Assembly (NCBI GenBank): GCA_030704615.1
Contig: CM060734.1
Coordinates: 47,014,042 to 47,078,041 of the forward strand
From: Takakia lepidozioides
Taxonomy: Eukaryota; Streptophyta; Takakiopsida; Takakiales; Takakiaceae
Length of the DNA: 64,000 nucleotides
Direction of reading: 5' to 3'
In this document: positions 1 through 10,734 of the stretch, piece by piece
Layout of the letters: each line of letters starts with the position of its first letter
How positions within the stretch are numbered: the stretch's first letter is position 1
Translations under genes and position numbers: made by a program
The notes under the pieces: generated by a model
Told to the model about the DNA's origin: nothing
The model's database searches: none
Seen by the model: only the letters and a program-made list of their open reading frames with translations

Positions 1-1280
1 ATGCACCAGTTTTGCGAAAGAAGGGAGTAGGCTCTATCTAGGTTAATTGCCTTTGGCCAACTTAAGAATGGTGAAATTCAAATCTTTTAGTCTTGTAGCA
101 CAGTTGGATGATTTCTGCATAGGAAGGTCTACTGGTGGCATTTTTTATTTTGAAGTTCAACAGTGTTCAGTTCTAGTATATTCTGCAAGGAAACCAGGAA
201 GCACAAAGTGGTTGAAGAAATTGCAGCCAATCCTCCACCCACAGCAACCTAACCTACGCGTTGGAGTTGGACAAGAGTGCAGGAAGGTGCAATTGAGGTG
301 CAATTGCTCGATAAGTATAGCGGAAGAATCGACAACAACTGTTAAAAAGAGGTTGTTGGTGGCAGCCAAAATTTAGAAACCTATCGATGTCTACGGTAAA
401 CACATTTATCGATGCTTATGACATAGACTAGAGATTGGATAAACTGCAAAAATTGTAGGGTAGTGGTCAAGCATGACATGTAACGATTGAATGCCCTAGC
501 TTTTGCGTAGCCTTCGACGCTGGATGGAAGCAATTTTCCACTGATAACGACTTGAAGATGGAAGATGTGACACCTCTACTTCGACTTTCTCCCTTGCGGC
601 ATGGGGCATCAAAAATTCCAGTGAGGGCACTCATCTTTTGCACACCAGTTATTATGTCAAACAGCTTGACTGAAAACTGTGACTTTCTAATCGGCGTGAA
701 CTCATGAAGACTATCTTCCATCTCCATGTGGTTGTCAGCAACAAGTCCCCTCCATCCCTCTTTGAAGGCTACACAATGTGTCAGGGTGTTCAGTTACAAG
801 GTCCACTTGCACCACAAGGCATTTCCAGTTTTGTTGAACGCCCTAGCTTTTGCGTAGCCTTCAAAGTTGGATGGAAGCAATTTGCCACTGATAACGACTT
901 GAAGATGGAAGATGTGACAGTGACTTCGACTTTCCCCCGGGGACATAAAAAATTCCAGTATTGTTGAGTTGTGAGAGCGCTCATCTTTTGCCCACCAGTT
1001 TTTATGTCATACAGCTTGACTGAAAGCTCCGACTTTCTAATCGGCGGGAACACTTGAAGACTATCTTCCATCTCCATGTGGTTGTCAGCAGCAAGTCCCC
1101 TCCAGCCCTCTTTGAAGGCTACACAATGTGTCAGGGTGTCCAGTTACAACGTCCACTTGCACCACTATGCCCTTCCAGTTTTGACGTTTGCCCAATTTCT
1201 TTGTCATAAGCCTGGATAAATGTGTATGTCGTAGCCTTGTGGCCACAGGCCCCGTGCCTAGGTTTGGGCAGTACAAGAGC
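1..1280 (-). repeat. Dispersed repeat R, copy 1 (inverted, internally duplicated)
   Basis: This stretch is the reverse complement of sequence seen again at about 3,800-5,340 and 49,650-51,290. Shared landmarks are the 'ccacatggagatggaagata' and 'ggccacaaggctacgacaaa' segments. Inside this copy a block of about 350 bases is tandemly duplicated: the block starting near 481 recurs near 841, and the following part near 729 recurs near 1,080. The short open frames here have no recognisable domain and are not conserved between copies, so I do not call genes. Its class is unknown; it may be the non-coding part of a LINE family. Confidence 0.75.
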
Positions 1281-1431
1281 GAACAGAGCTAACAGACACT
1301 ATGAGGGGTTCACTCCAGTAGGTGGACCTACCTTGGTATAAACAATTGTTTCTGGCCGCTTTCCTGATTTTCTCTAAAAATCCCTTAACACAAGCATTTT
1401 GTTGTGTGTGAGTTGCCCAACAAAAGCTGCA

Positions 1432-1765
1432 GGTTTGAGGAACTCCTGGTATGCTCGGGTGGACAGTTTATTTCAACGCAACGGATTCTCTACTGCTTCC
1501 CTATTACCAATGAATCCAGATGAGGTGGACATCACATCCAGACATGACCGCAACAGACTCATTAGGAGAGAGCTTATCGAATTACATGTCAAGAGAACTT
1601 GGAAGCTCCCAATCTCACGACAAAGCTCCACTTCTATCGAGAGGCATTCTTGGTGCTTCGAGATGATAGAATCTTGAGGCCAAATTACCTCTCAGCATTC
1701 TTATCTCCTTCCCTCTTGAGCGCATTGGGGCGGTTCAAGGTGGGTTCCCACAACCTACGGATAGA
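1432..1765 (+). pseudogene. LINE-alpha reverse transcriptase C-terminal region, left half
   Basis: Plus-strand frames encode a segment typical of the region after the reverse transcriptase core of non-LTR retrotransposons, with motifs such as DVDITSRHDRNRLIRREL-like text, then LHFYREAFLVLRDDRILRP, ending in GSHNLRI. The reading changes frame near 1,600-1,680, so it is decayed. The continuation, LRIETGRWENL, resumes at 2,786, because a second LINE (1,766-2,785) has been inserted in between. A related minus-strand copy lies at 62,969-63,420, where GSHNFRIETGRWENL is continuous. That copy shows the joined order expected before the insertion. It is a 5'-truncated, non-functional fragment. Confidence 0.75.
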
Positions 1766-2785
1766 TTGTACTCATAAGACGTTGTTTGCCGTAGCCTTCT
1801 GGCCATTGACCCCGCTCCCAGTTTGAGCGGGAACAAAAGGGACAGAACCTACTTCTGTCAGGGGCTGACATTGGTAGTAAGACTTACCTCCATATAAAGA
1901 ATTAATCCGGGTTTTCCAGATATCCTCTAGAAATCCCTTCACACAAGCATCAATCTGTTGTGTGTGATTTGCCCAAAAACTAGGCCTCAGGAGGGCCTGG
2001 GCTTTTGGCTCAGCCTCTAGAGTTTCAAAGTTGGTAAACAGGGGTACAGGCACAATTCCCTTAATAGATTTGAAGAGAGCGTCTCTTTGGTGAGAGAACC
2101 CCGGACAGTGTATCCGAAAATGAATACTATCTTTAGATTGCCCACACAACGGGCAATTGCACTCTCCCTTTCCTCTCTGCTTCTGTTTGCTGTTCAAAGG
2201 TAGGCTTCCTGCCCTAAGTTTAAATTTCAGTCTAGTGCCGAGAGTGGGTAGATCCTTGAGGTCATCCAAGATATCCTCCCCCATATCACAGACTGGAAAC
2301 AAGTTCAGGGAAGTATTCTGCCTAACTTCATTTTCATCAGACATGGCTGAGGACACTACAGCCTCTAAGTCAGATTTATCCAGCAGGGTCAAGACTTGCG
2401 GATCCAGGTCCAGGTCCTTGAGGATCTCTTCTACTCTCTTCTGCCAGGACTTAGCCTGTTTGACAGGGTGGTCCTGTTTCCAAGATATAGAGTCGATTAA
2501 CTTAGGATATCTGGTGTTGGGCATATGTTGCAGCTGACCCCACCGTCTGACATCTCGTCGGGAGCTTAAGGACGGAATGCCAAACTCACCCCGAACAGCC
2601 ACATTGGCTGTTTTGGAGCATGCTGACATACACTCCTTAACCACCCCCACTTGAATGGATTCTAGAGACTTAGCCTGGTTGGAGTTATCAACCCATATAG
2701 CAGATCCGTACTCCGAGACAGGTCTAATAACGCGACAAAGCATGGTTTTCTTAACCTCAGAGTTGACCCCTCTGCAGTGGAAAAA
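1766..2785 (-). mobile_element. 5'-truncated LINE-beta insertion with 11-bp target-site duplication
   Basis: The insert is bounded by the 11-base direct repeat ctacggataga at 1,755-1,765 and 2,786-2,796. It separates two halves of LINE-alpha. Read on the minus strand, it begins abruptly inside a coding region and ends in '...caaacaacgtcttatgagta', with no poly(A). The same 3' end occurs inside a RecQ intron near 61,790-61,830 and, diverged, near 6,400, so it is a true family terminus. A target-site duplication of this length with 5' truncation fits target-primed reverse transcription. Confidence 0.85.
1772..2743 (-). pseudogene. LINE-beta ORF C-terminal part (post-RT region plus zinc knuckle)
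   Basis: A 323-codon open frame lacks the N-terminal endonuclease and catalytic reverse transcriptase. Residues 5-20 read RPVSEYGSAIW, the conserved segment just after the RT core of many LINEs. Around residues 195-215 a Cys/His cluster (CPLCGQSKDSIHFRIHC) resembles the C-terminal zinc-binding motif of LINE proteins. The end of the frame runs into the 3' tail of the element. Diverged relatives of this segment appear near 28,540-28,800, 49,430-49,640 and 42,776-42,958. It cannot mobilise on its own; the frame is open because the copy is fairly young, not because it is a host gene. Confidence 0.8.
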
Positions 2786-3160
2786 CTACGGATAGAGACT
2801 GGTAGATGGGAAAACCTGCAACGGGAGGACTGCCTATGTCCAGCTTGCATAGGGCGCAGCCAGGAAATTGAAACTGAAGAACACTTTTCTTCTACTGCCC
2901 TCTATACTACGAGATCCGTGGGAGATTCCACTATTTATTCAGTGGAACCCAATCTCTCACTGAAGTCTTCCACTATGAGGAATCAGAAATGCTTGGCAAC
3001 CTACCTGCACGAGGCCTTCACCCTAAGACAATCACTAGAACATTAGTTCTTATTCTTGGGTTCTGGTTTTGTTCCTCTCGAGATCATGTTTTCTTCCATT
3101 TTGTCCCATAAGCTCTATCAGCTTTCCGCGGGCGTTATAAAGCAGCATTTCATTTCATTT
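2786..3160 (+). pseudogene. LINE-alpha right half with zinc-binding C-terminus and 3' tail
   Basis: The frame from about 2,785 to 3,046 encodes RIETGRWENLQRED followed by CxxC and an IETEEHF segment, matching the C-terminal zinc-binding domain also seen on the minus strand at 62,969-63,217. After the stop, the element ends in 'agctttccgcgggcgttata' and a short (atttc)n run at about 3,150-3,168. That tail is reused across the window (51,285, 51,850, 51,970, 55,570, 62,850) and so marks the 3' end of the family. Confidence 0.75.
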
Positions 3161-3800
3161 CATTTCTCCTTGGGCCTTTACAAATGAGGATCTGAAGTGT
3201 GTATAAGGCACCAAATGAGAGCTCTAGTGAGAAAGAAGAACAAAAAAAACTTTATAATGTCCAGCCTGGGAGCCAAAGCGCTTATGGAACACCAGAAAAA
3301 AAAAAGATAGAAAACGAAAAGTGGGGACCCCAACAACCTTGTCAAGAAACAACATTTCAAGGTTCTTTAAGAGATTGTTGAACAGAGGCCCAGGGGACAC
3401 TAGCTAGTGCAACAAGATAGAAGCACATACACCAAAGAGCAATATAAAGCTCAATTGTTGTATGACAAAGGCATAAGACTTCCATGAACTTGTTTCAAGT
3501 TTGAACAATGAATGTCTCCTCAGTCCTTTGAACAATGAACAGATGCAAAGAGAAGAGGGAGATTGTCAATGCCCAATGCACAAAGACAATATCTATTTTT
3601 GATGTCTAGGGTTTCTCATCAGAAAGCGACCAAGTAGACCATTGTTTATAGTCTTAAGGCTGAGCCTAATGCCCTGACGCCCTGGCCCTGTTGGGGTCTA
3701 ATTGTTGGGCAGCTCACACACAACAAACTGATGCTTGTGTGAAGGGGTTTTCGGAGAAAATCAGGAAAGCGGCCAGGAATTGTTTATACCACTTGAGGTA
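3161..3800. repeat. Mosaic of LINE tails and dispersed repeat fragments
   Basis: Bases 3,180-3,500 are the inverted counterpart of about 51,640-52,080, including 'gtccagcctgggagccaaag'-like text and the 'gagcaat.taaagctcaattg' segment also present at 28,440-28,520. Bases 3,540-3,800 resemble the LINE-beta 3' coding region (compare 28,660-28,810 and 49,430-49,640). No gene is supported. Confidence 0.6.
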
Positions 3801-5358
3801 GGTCCACCTAGTGGAGTCTCGTAGTGTCTGTCGCTCTTTTTGCCCAAACTCGACACGGGGCCTATGGCCACAAGGCTACGACAAACATATTCATCAATTC
3901 TTACGGCATAGAAATTGGGCAGATTATGAAACTGGAAGGGACTAAGCTTAGTGGTGCAAGTGGACCTTATAATTGGACACCCTTACACACACTGTGTAGC
4001 CTTCAGAGATGGGTGGAGGGGACTTGCTGCTGACAACCACATGGAGATGGAAGATAGTCTTCAAGTGTTCCCGCCGATTAGAAAGTCGGAGCTTTCAGTC
4101 AAGCTGTATGACATAAAAACTAGTGTGCAAAAGATGAGCGCTCTCACAACTCAACAATACTGGAATTTTTGATGCCCCGGGGAAAAAGTCGAAGTCGAGG
4201 TGTCACATCTTCCATCTTCAAGTCGTTGTCAGTGGCAAATTGCTGCCATCCACCTTTAAAGGCTTCGCAAATGCTAGGGCGTTCAATCGCTACGTGCCAT
4301 GCTTGACCACTAGACTCCTACAATTTTGCAGGTTACCCAATCTCTAGTCTTTGTCGTAAGCATTGATAAACGTGTTTACCGAAGCCTAAGCATTGAACGT
4401 GTTTACCGAAGACCTCGGTACGTTTTCTTAATTCGAGCTTCCACCAGCAACCTTCTTTTCAATGCGAGTTCACTCGTTGTCGATCCTTCCACTAAACTTG
4501 TCGAGCAATTGCGCCTTCCCGCACTCTTGTTGAACGACAAAGCTATTTCAGGTCAGAATCCCCTCATAGTGTCTGTTTGCTCTTGTTCTGCCCAAACCTC
4601 AGGGGCCTATGGCCACAAGGCTACAACAAACACATTAATCAAGGCTTAAAGAAATTGGGTAGACTGCAAAACTACAAGGACCTAGTGGCCACAAGGCTAC
4701 GTTTCTTCATTCGGGCTTCCACCAGCAACCTTTTTTTACGAGTTGAATGGTCGATTCTTCCGCTACACTTGTCGAGCAATTGCACCTTCCTGCACTCTTG
4801 TCCAACTCCAAAGCTATTCTGGGTCTGAATGGAGATCTGCAAAAAGGTTGCTGGTGGAAGCCCAAATGAAGAAACGTAACGTAATTATAATATTATTATT
4901 ACGTTTCTTCATTCGGGCTTCCACCAGCAACCTTTTTTTACGAGTTGAGTGGTCGATCCTCTGCTATACTTGTCGAGCAATTGCACCTTCCTACACTCTT
5001 GTCCAACTCCAAGCTATTTTAGGTCTGAATGGAGAGAAACAATTTCTTCAGTATCTGTGTGCAAGCTTCTGCTTTCCCTTGTAGCATTAGAGAAACTTGA
5101 CAAGCAACAACTCATTCCTTCAGTCACAAATCTTCACGTAGGTAATCACTACCTATAACCTCCTATAACATGCCCGAGAGAATTTGCCAAATATGAAGCT
5201 TGCCTAACGTAGAGCATACTAACAAACATGCTAGGTACATTCTTAGAGCCTTTGGCATGCTGATTATTCAGTCTAAAGTCACCACTCTCAGATATTCCAA
5301 ACTTGAATCTCCTAGGGCCGTTCTCAAAAGTCAGCAGCCATGGTGAGAGAGAAGATGG
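3800..5358 (+). repeat. Dispersed repeat R, copy 2
   Basis: This is a direct-orientation copy of the repeat at 49,650-51,290 and the inverse of 1-1,280. It contains a tandemly repeated module at 4,699-4,831 and 4,902-5,034 and a strong hairpin between them. The right edge is near 5,355 at 'catggtgagagagaa', where inverted-repeat arm A begins. The short open frames (for example 4,743-5,084) fall inside the repeat and carry no domain. Confidence 0.75.
4841..4937. repeat. Near-perfect 39-bp hairpin (fold-back)
   Basis: Bases 4,841-4,879 and 4,899-4,937 are reverse complements with one mismatch by eye, around a 19-base A/T loop. The right arm sequence also occurs in direct orientation at 4,699-4,737, with weaker relatives at 4,428-4,470 and 50,220-50,260. 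It may be a small fold-back element or the product of an inverted partial duplication of the R module. Confidence 0.8.
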
Positions 5359-8300
5359 AGACCAAATTCATAAGGGAAACATAGTTGACAGACAACACAT
5401 ATTAGAACATCTGTATCGAAAGTTTTACTGATTCATCACTGGTAAGAGCATGAGGCTACTGCACGCACACCTGAGCCATACCAGATCAACACTCAACCAC
5501 CATATGATCCAGCTACCCGAGCCCTCTTGAAGGAGCTACAGGTGTTACTGCCCTCATCAGCTCCTCATCTGTACTACAACACAACATCCTGTTACCAAGT
5601 ACTCGACATTAGCTCAACCCTTCAGACACGTTACTCTAAAAGTAATCACCTTACAAGAAAGAGGATATACAGGTGTTGACCTATACTTGGTGTGACCTTG
5701 CCTCAATAGCCCTTCCTATGCAGAAATCATCCAAATTTGCTTTCTTAAGTTGGCCAAAGGCAATTAACCTATAGAGCCTAATTCCTTCTGTTGCAAAACT
5801 TGTGCATCCACATTCACCTCCACATGGCACACTCATGTCACAACCCCCATTCCTTTCATTCACACTTATGTTCCTCTGTTCCTCCCTCAAATGTTTGCAA
5901 ATTGCTCTAGATAATACCAAGATATAAATGGTTCAGGTCTCTGGACAAAGGAAGTACCTCCTTTACACCCCGCCCCCTCACCACCCGCTCTCTCTCATAT
6001 AAAGCACCATTCATTTATCTCTCTCTTATAGCTCAAAGATTGTCGGAGCAATTTAACAAAGAACTAGGCACAAAACTTCTCAAAAATTGTTTCCAGTCTA
6101 TATCCACTTTTCTGTATCCACAATCTCTAGGGTACTCTCATTAGAGAGTGGTGGGTACATGAAGAACATGTACTCCTGGCACCTCTATTCAAAAACTTTC
6201 AAAATCTTGATCACTGAGATGACCCTAAAGCCTGCCCTAGTGTTGCAATCTACAAGTTTGCTGGGCCTTCTAGAGGAAATGTCGAAAGCCAGAACAAATT
6301 GTTCATATTGCCTAAGTCCTCCTACTAGAGTGAGCCCCTCACAAAGGTATTGTCTCTTCCCTTAATTTGTTCTGCCCAAGCTAGGTGTGGGTCTATGGCC
6401 ACATAGCTATGGCAGCCAAAGTCTTCTGAGTACATTCTCCCCTCTCCCTCTCTCAGGTCGCCCTTCCACAATAGGAACCAATTAAGAGTGGGACATTAAA
6501 GTTTTACCTTGACTAGATCATTCAGAAGAATTCCAATGTGGAGACCAATGGAAATTTTCAGCAGCTGTGCCAAAAGTGTTGTCTGTACCCTCCCTTGTAC
6601 CTTCCACTTTCCACACCACTATTTTATTAGTCCGCACATATGTACATTTTTCAAGAGTATGCGCACACATAGTTGAATACTTACACAACTGCATGCTTGC
6701 TATTGGGCTTGTGTGGGGCAGTCGCATACCACAACAAAGGGAGCAGGGTGGAGAGACACAGATGCATGTGGTATACATCAGAATGCCAATCCACCTCCAG
6801 CAGCAAAGGCCCAATTGGCACGGATATATGAAAGGCCCCCTGCAATTAACAGCGCAATCCGCTATATCGCCCTGACCAGAAGAGGGTGGTTTGTGACGTA
6901 TCCGACCTTGTCCAAATGCCAGTCCTGACAGTCCCGTTCCTCATGAACTGGCAAGAATGATCCAACCTATATCCGCTGTAGACTCCTTTCCATACTCACA
7001 ATTAGTAGTGCTCTGCGTATGATCACTCATGAACAGTTTTGAGGGATCCTCTTTGAGGATACAGCCCAATGTTAACTTTTCCCAGGTTCATGATGTCATG
7101 CAGATGTAGGCAGGACACATAGAGAGATTACAGAAGATCCTAGTTGCTCACCCTCTGCTTTGAGACAGAGAAATGTTCCCCACAATTGTTTGGAGCTAGA
7201 GACTGCTTTGAGACAGAGCAAATGTCTCGGGCACAAGAGTTTGGAGCGAGGTTTGGAGCTAGAGGTGTAGAAGTTCATCGTCGCTTGCCCACAAGCGGGC
7301 AAGCCCTAAGTGTTTGAGGGATCCTGCAACAAGTGAGCTCTTTTATAGCTTAATATTGCATCTCGTTGCACAGGTAATTAACGATAACTAGCAGCTGGTA
7401 CCTGGTAACTGGTACGCTCTGCATAGATGCACCGACATCAGTGTACTCATCCCTAGCTACATAGATGCACTGACACAGTGTACTGATCCCTTATCTCCTG
7501 CAAGTCGTGCAAGTATCTGAGGATAAGATAATCGCATTGGCTCCACCAGCGAGACACATGTTTGGAGGAAAAGGCTATGAAGGTTCAGGGTCACATCCAC
7601 CTGCAGAAACAAATCCAGCTCACAATTTCTTCAAATCTGCAAACAGTACACACTGGGCATAATTTAGCTGCTCACCTCAAGATCTTTTCCAATCTGCATT
7701 GACAGGCGTTTGGAGGCAAAGGCTTGGACTCTCAGATTCAGAGCTACTGTGAAATCGATGCTGCTTGCGAGGCGCTTTTCTGTTTTTCTGTTTTTTGTCT
7801 TTGTTTTCCTATAGCCGCCCCCTGCAAGCCGTTGTTTCCCGACGTGTCTACATTAATTTGTTCAGCCATAAGTGGCACATCCATCATGTTTTTAGCCTGA
7901 GTGTAGGTCATATTTACCGACCAACAGCTGGTGGCCGGACTGCAATTAGTCTGTGGACATAGACGTGCCACGATTGGTGTTTGAACACAGACGTGCTAAT
8001 ATCACGGATAAGTACAATCGTGGCAAGTTGGGAGCTGGCCTGGGTCATCTTCACCGACTCTACTGTGGAATCGATCTTTGTTAATTAGATGTGTCAATAT
8101 CAAAGTGCAGGGACTGGTAGTACTGCAACCAGTGAGCAGTCTGTCCACATGCAACTTCTGAAGTGAGACACGCGTTTGGACAGATGAAAGGCTCAAAAAT
8201 TAGTCATCTTCACAACTTAGAAAATCTAGCTCAATCACAGAGTGGATATCCAGCTCAACTTAAGCAGTTTGGGATAAGCGCAACTTTTTGCACGTGTTGC

Positions 8301-9035
8301 AACCTAAGTCCATCAACTTCACAATTTTGAAAATCCCTCAAGATGCACATACTGGACATCAAGCCCAGCCTAAATTAATATACTCTCCACTATGCACACG
8401 TCGGAGCACCGACCAAGTGCATCAGGTTGTTGAACGACCAAGACATTTGGAGAGAAACGCTCATGCTGTCATCTTCACGTTTGCTTTGTGCACGTTGCTC
8501 CAATGGGCCTGCACCGACCTGCAAGAGCATGCTCAGGGTGTAGATCAGCGTTTCTGATCCAACTGTGCCACCGACCATGACACCAAATTGAGTATGAGTA
8601 AGGCAGCTAGAATTGCTCCAACTGAGCATCGACAACGCAGTTCACTGTCAAGTCTCCAACCATCGTTGGCGGACCGAGGCAGAGTACACGCGTTTGGAGG
8701 GAAAGGCTTAGGTTGTCACCTTCACCACTGCTCGCATGCCGCCCCTGCACATCGCGGTAGGGATACAGTCATCAGGAAAGAGATCCCAGAACTCTCAGTC
8801 TCGCAGCCATGCCAGACTGCAGCTTTGGTTCGAGTTTGTTGAATGGATCGATCGTAAATCCGTGATTTTCCTTGATTTATACGGATCACTGGAAGAGATC
8901 ACACGGGTAGGGCTTTTTCTCTTATTTTCTTAGCTTAGACTTAAAAAAGATCTCAAGAGACACGCCCCCAAATACCGAATCCCACTGATTGGGTAATGGT
9001 AAATAACTGTCGATGGCAAAAAGTTCAAATGTAGA
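5359..9035 (+). repeat. Large inverted repeat, arm A
   Basis: About 3.7 kb matches, in reverse complement, 33,290-43,732 once the insertions there are removed (net about 3.6 kb). Landmarks: 5,480-5,720 pairs with 43,400-43,640; 6,361-6,480 pairs with 36,840-36,965 plus 42,734 onward; 7,380-7,480 pairs with the region around 35,080-35,930; 8,960-9,034 pairs with 33,250-33,340. The arm carries no long open frame and no recognisable domain except a LINE-beta-like fragment near 6,220-6,360. It retains uninterrupted target sites for gypsy-2 (caaag at about 6,342-6,346) and for the solo LTR (near 7,465). It is either a terminal inverted repeat of a very large element or an inverted segmental duplication. 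Confidence 0.85.
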
Positions 9036-9062
9036 GCAGTTTCATTCGGTTCTGATTCTAGA

Positions 9063-9393
9063 GTGGTCCAGGAGTTACTGTGGTCCAGGAGTTAAAAGAG
9101 GGGGCCAATGTAGGAAGGCCACCTGTATTAATTAATGAAATGACTGGTCCAAAAATTAAGGATTGACTTTCTAGCGTGGGCTTTCTAGATAGTTCTAGTT
9201 TTAGCTGACTTTCTAGATAGTTCTAGTTCTAGTTGACTTTCCAGTTTCTAGATACTTCCACTAATATGTCGGTCCTGTGAGAAGCAACTGACTAGTTGCT
9301 TGTAACTTGTGTCTTCAACATACTGGCACAGGCACTAGTAGCGTGTGTCACTAGTGGTTTGAGAGCCAGAGCCAGCGTGAGTAGTTCTTTGCT
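9063..9393 (+). mobile_element. Ty1/copia 3' edge: polypurine tract and start of an LTR
   Basis: A purine run (about 9,093-9,106, ending gagggggcc) is followed directly by TGTAGGAAGGCC at 9,109. This is the layout of a polypurine tract and 3' LTR start in copia elements. The LTR-like part has repeats of 'ctagatagttctag' at about 9,185-9,225 and 9,250. Just upstream, gtggtccaggagtta is directly repeated (9,063 and 9,080). The homology to arm B stops at 9,035, so this is an insertion relative to arm B. No copia coding sequence remains here. Confidence 0.6.
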
Positions 9394-10359
9394 ATGTTGG
9401 GGGTCGGGCCAAGTATGGCAGGTAGGATCAAAGTGGTTGCAAGAGGGAAAGGCAAAGTGGCGGAGGGTGCAGAGAAGTTCATAGAGGCAAGTGTTACTAT
9501 CGGCGTGGGTGGAGCAGATATCGACGTCACATCCTTACAGAAAATGGAAGAGTTTATTTCTACCCGCTGCATTTATGGTTTATGTGCGCTTGAAAGAGGT
9601 GACAGTTTGTTCCATTTGCATTTGCAAATGGTCTGTAGGTTGTATGTATCAAGTTTAATTATGTTAAACAAGCTTATCAAAAAGTCTCTTGGGTGGGATA
9701 TCCCGAGGCTTACACCCACCGGACATCTTGTCCACTGTAAAGCACTTCGTGGTAAAGGGCTTTATACTTTTATGGGCATGGTTGGTTATTGTCTGAAAAA
9801 TGCCGATAAACCAGGTTTCACAATTGTGCACAGAAATGTAAGTGCCGACCAGATGCAGGAAGGTCTAGATTTGTATATCAGATACGGTGCGTCCTCGACG
9901 AAGAACCGTGTATGCCTCACACACCAAAATGTATTGGAGCGGGCACAAATGTGGAACAAATACAAAATGCGCAAGCAGCTCGCCAATAATTTGCCATCTG
10001 TGTTACTGAGCATGCTAAAATCCGGTCAGTTTTACCCTTCAGCTGCATGGGTGGTGCCCTACAAAAATAGTGGAATGGATTTCCATAGAGCTGGTTCTAT
10101 CTGGAAGGCAATGGTGCAGCCGCAAGAATTGGAGATGGTCGACATTGCTCGAATTTTCTACAAGTGCTCCACCGGTTTTTCACGACTTCGAGACCTCTTC
10201 TCTACGGAAGTTGCTGATAATTTTGCCGCTTTACCCATGCAATCTAACTTTGCCGGTTCAGAAAGGACCATTCTTACGCCAATGGATCAAGTCATAGCTA
10301 CCCAGGTCCCTTTTATCCCGCTTGTTCACAAATTTAGTGACATTCACCATGCATTTTAG
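9394..10359 (+). CDS. Rep-like HUH endonuclease, replitron-type transposon protein
   Basis: This is an uninterrupted 321-codon frame; a TAG lies in frame 9 bases before the ATG. Seen in the protein: His-Leu-His-Leu-Gln at residues 74-78 (the HUH metal-binding motif followed by Q) and Gly-Tyr-Cys-Leu-Lys at 131-135 (the Y-x-x-K catalytic motif, Tyr132). The spacing suits the Rep/HUH fold. Known for the family: such proteins nick one strand, bind it covalently through the tyrosine and drive rolling-circle-like transposition; replitrons encode a Rep domain without a fused helicase. Residues 140-321 hold no Walker A motif, so no SF1 or SF3 helicase is present. A clear motif I is missing from the N-terminus, so an upstream exon or 5' truncation is possible. 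AATAAA lies 84 bases after the stop. No second copy was seen in the window. Confidence 0.7.
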   Translation: MLGVGPSMAGRIKVVARGKGKVAEGAEKFIEASVTIGVGGADIDVTSLQKMEEFISTRCIYGLCALERGDSLFHLHLQMVCRLYVSSLIMLNKLIKKSLGWDIPRLTPTGHLVHCKALRGKGLYTFMGMVGYCLKNADKPGFTIVHRNVSADQMQEGLDLYIRYGASSTKNRVCLTHQNVLERAQMWNKYKMRKQLANNLPSVLLSMLKSGQFYPSAAWVVPYKNSGMDFHRAGSIWKAMVQPQELEMVDIARIFYKCSTGFSRLRDLFSTEVADNFAALPMQSNFAGSERTILTPMDQVIATQVPFIPLVHKFSDIHHAF

Positions 10360-10373
10360 TGACCGGTGGCTTC

Positions 10374-10448
10374 CTATATAGCAACCTGGAGTAGGTTGAC
10401 TCTCGGTTCTCATTTCCGCAACTCTTGTGTTACGCACTTATTAATAAA
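10374..10448 (+). promoter_or_regulatory. TATA-like box and AATAAA signal resembling a copia LTR R/U5
   Basis: 'ttcctatatagcaacc' at about 10,371-10,386 followed 63 bases later by AATAAA (10,443-10,448) gives the TATA-to-polyadenylation spacing seen in copia LTRs. If this and the LTR start at 9,109 belong to one LTR, the HUH frame lies inside its U3. The AATAAA could also serve the HUH transcript. No clear LTR end was located. Confidence 0.4.
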
Positions 10449-10479
10449 GTTTGACACTTGACCATCCAACGATTAAAAG

Positions 10480-10725
10480 AAATCTCAATATGTAGACAGA
10501 GACAGAGTGTCTATGCGATTGAGCTGGAGTTTCTTAGTTTGAAGATGACTAATTTCTGGACCTTTCATCTGTCCAAACGCATGTGATCTCACTAGAGAAG
10601 TTGCACACAGACTGCTCACTTGCTGTAGTACGAGTCCCTTTTTATATTTGACACATCGAAGACAAAGCTTGACTCCACAGCAGAGTTAGTTAATTAAGAT
10701 GAACCGCTCAGAAACAAATTGGTGC
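10480..10725 (-). repeat. Fragment of the inverted-repeat family (E)
   Basis: It matches 31,060-31,260 in reverse complement, and more distantly 34,360-34,560 and 8,010-8,270. Landmarks are 'gactaatttctggacctttc' and 'gcacacagactgctcact'. No gene. Confidence 0.75.
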
Positions 10726-10734
10726 CAACTTGAC

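Noticed and set aside
1772-2743. Host gene for a 323-residue protein
   Set aside because: RPVSEYGSAIW, the C-terminal Cys/His cluster and the 11-bp target duplication around it show it is a truncated LINE.
9394-10359. HUH ORF as an integrated geminivirus Rep or a Helitron
   Set aside because: No SF3 or SF1 helicase domain, no Walker A, no clear Rep motif I, no virus-like intergenic stem-loop, and no capsid gene nearby. A helicase-free transposon Rep fits better.
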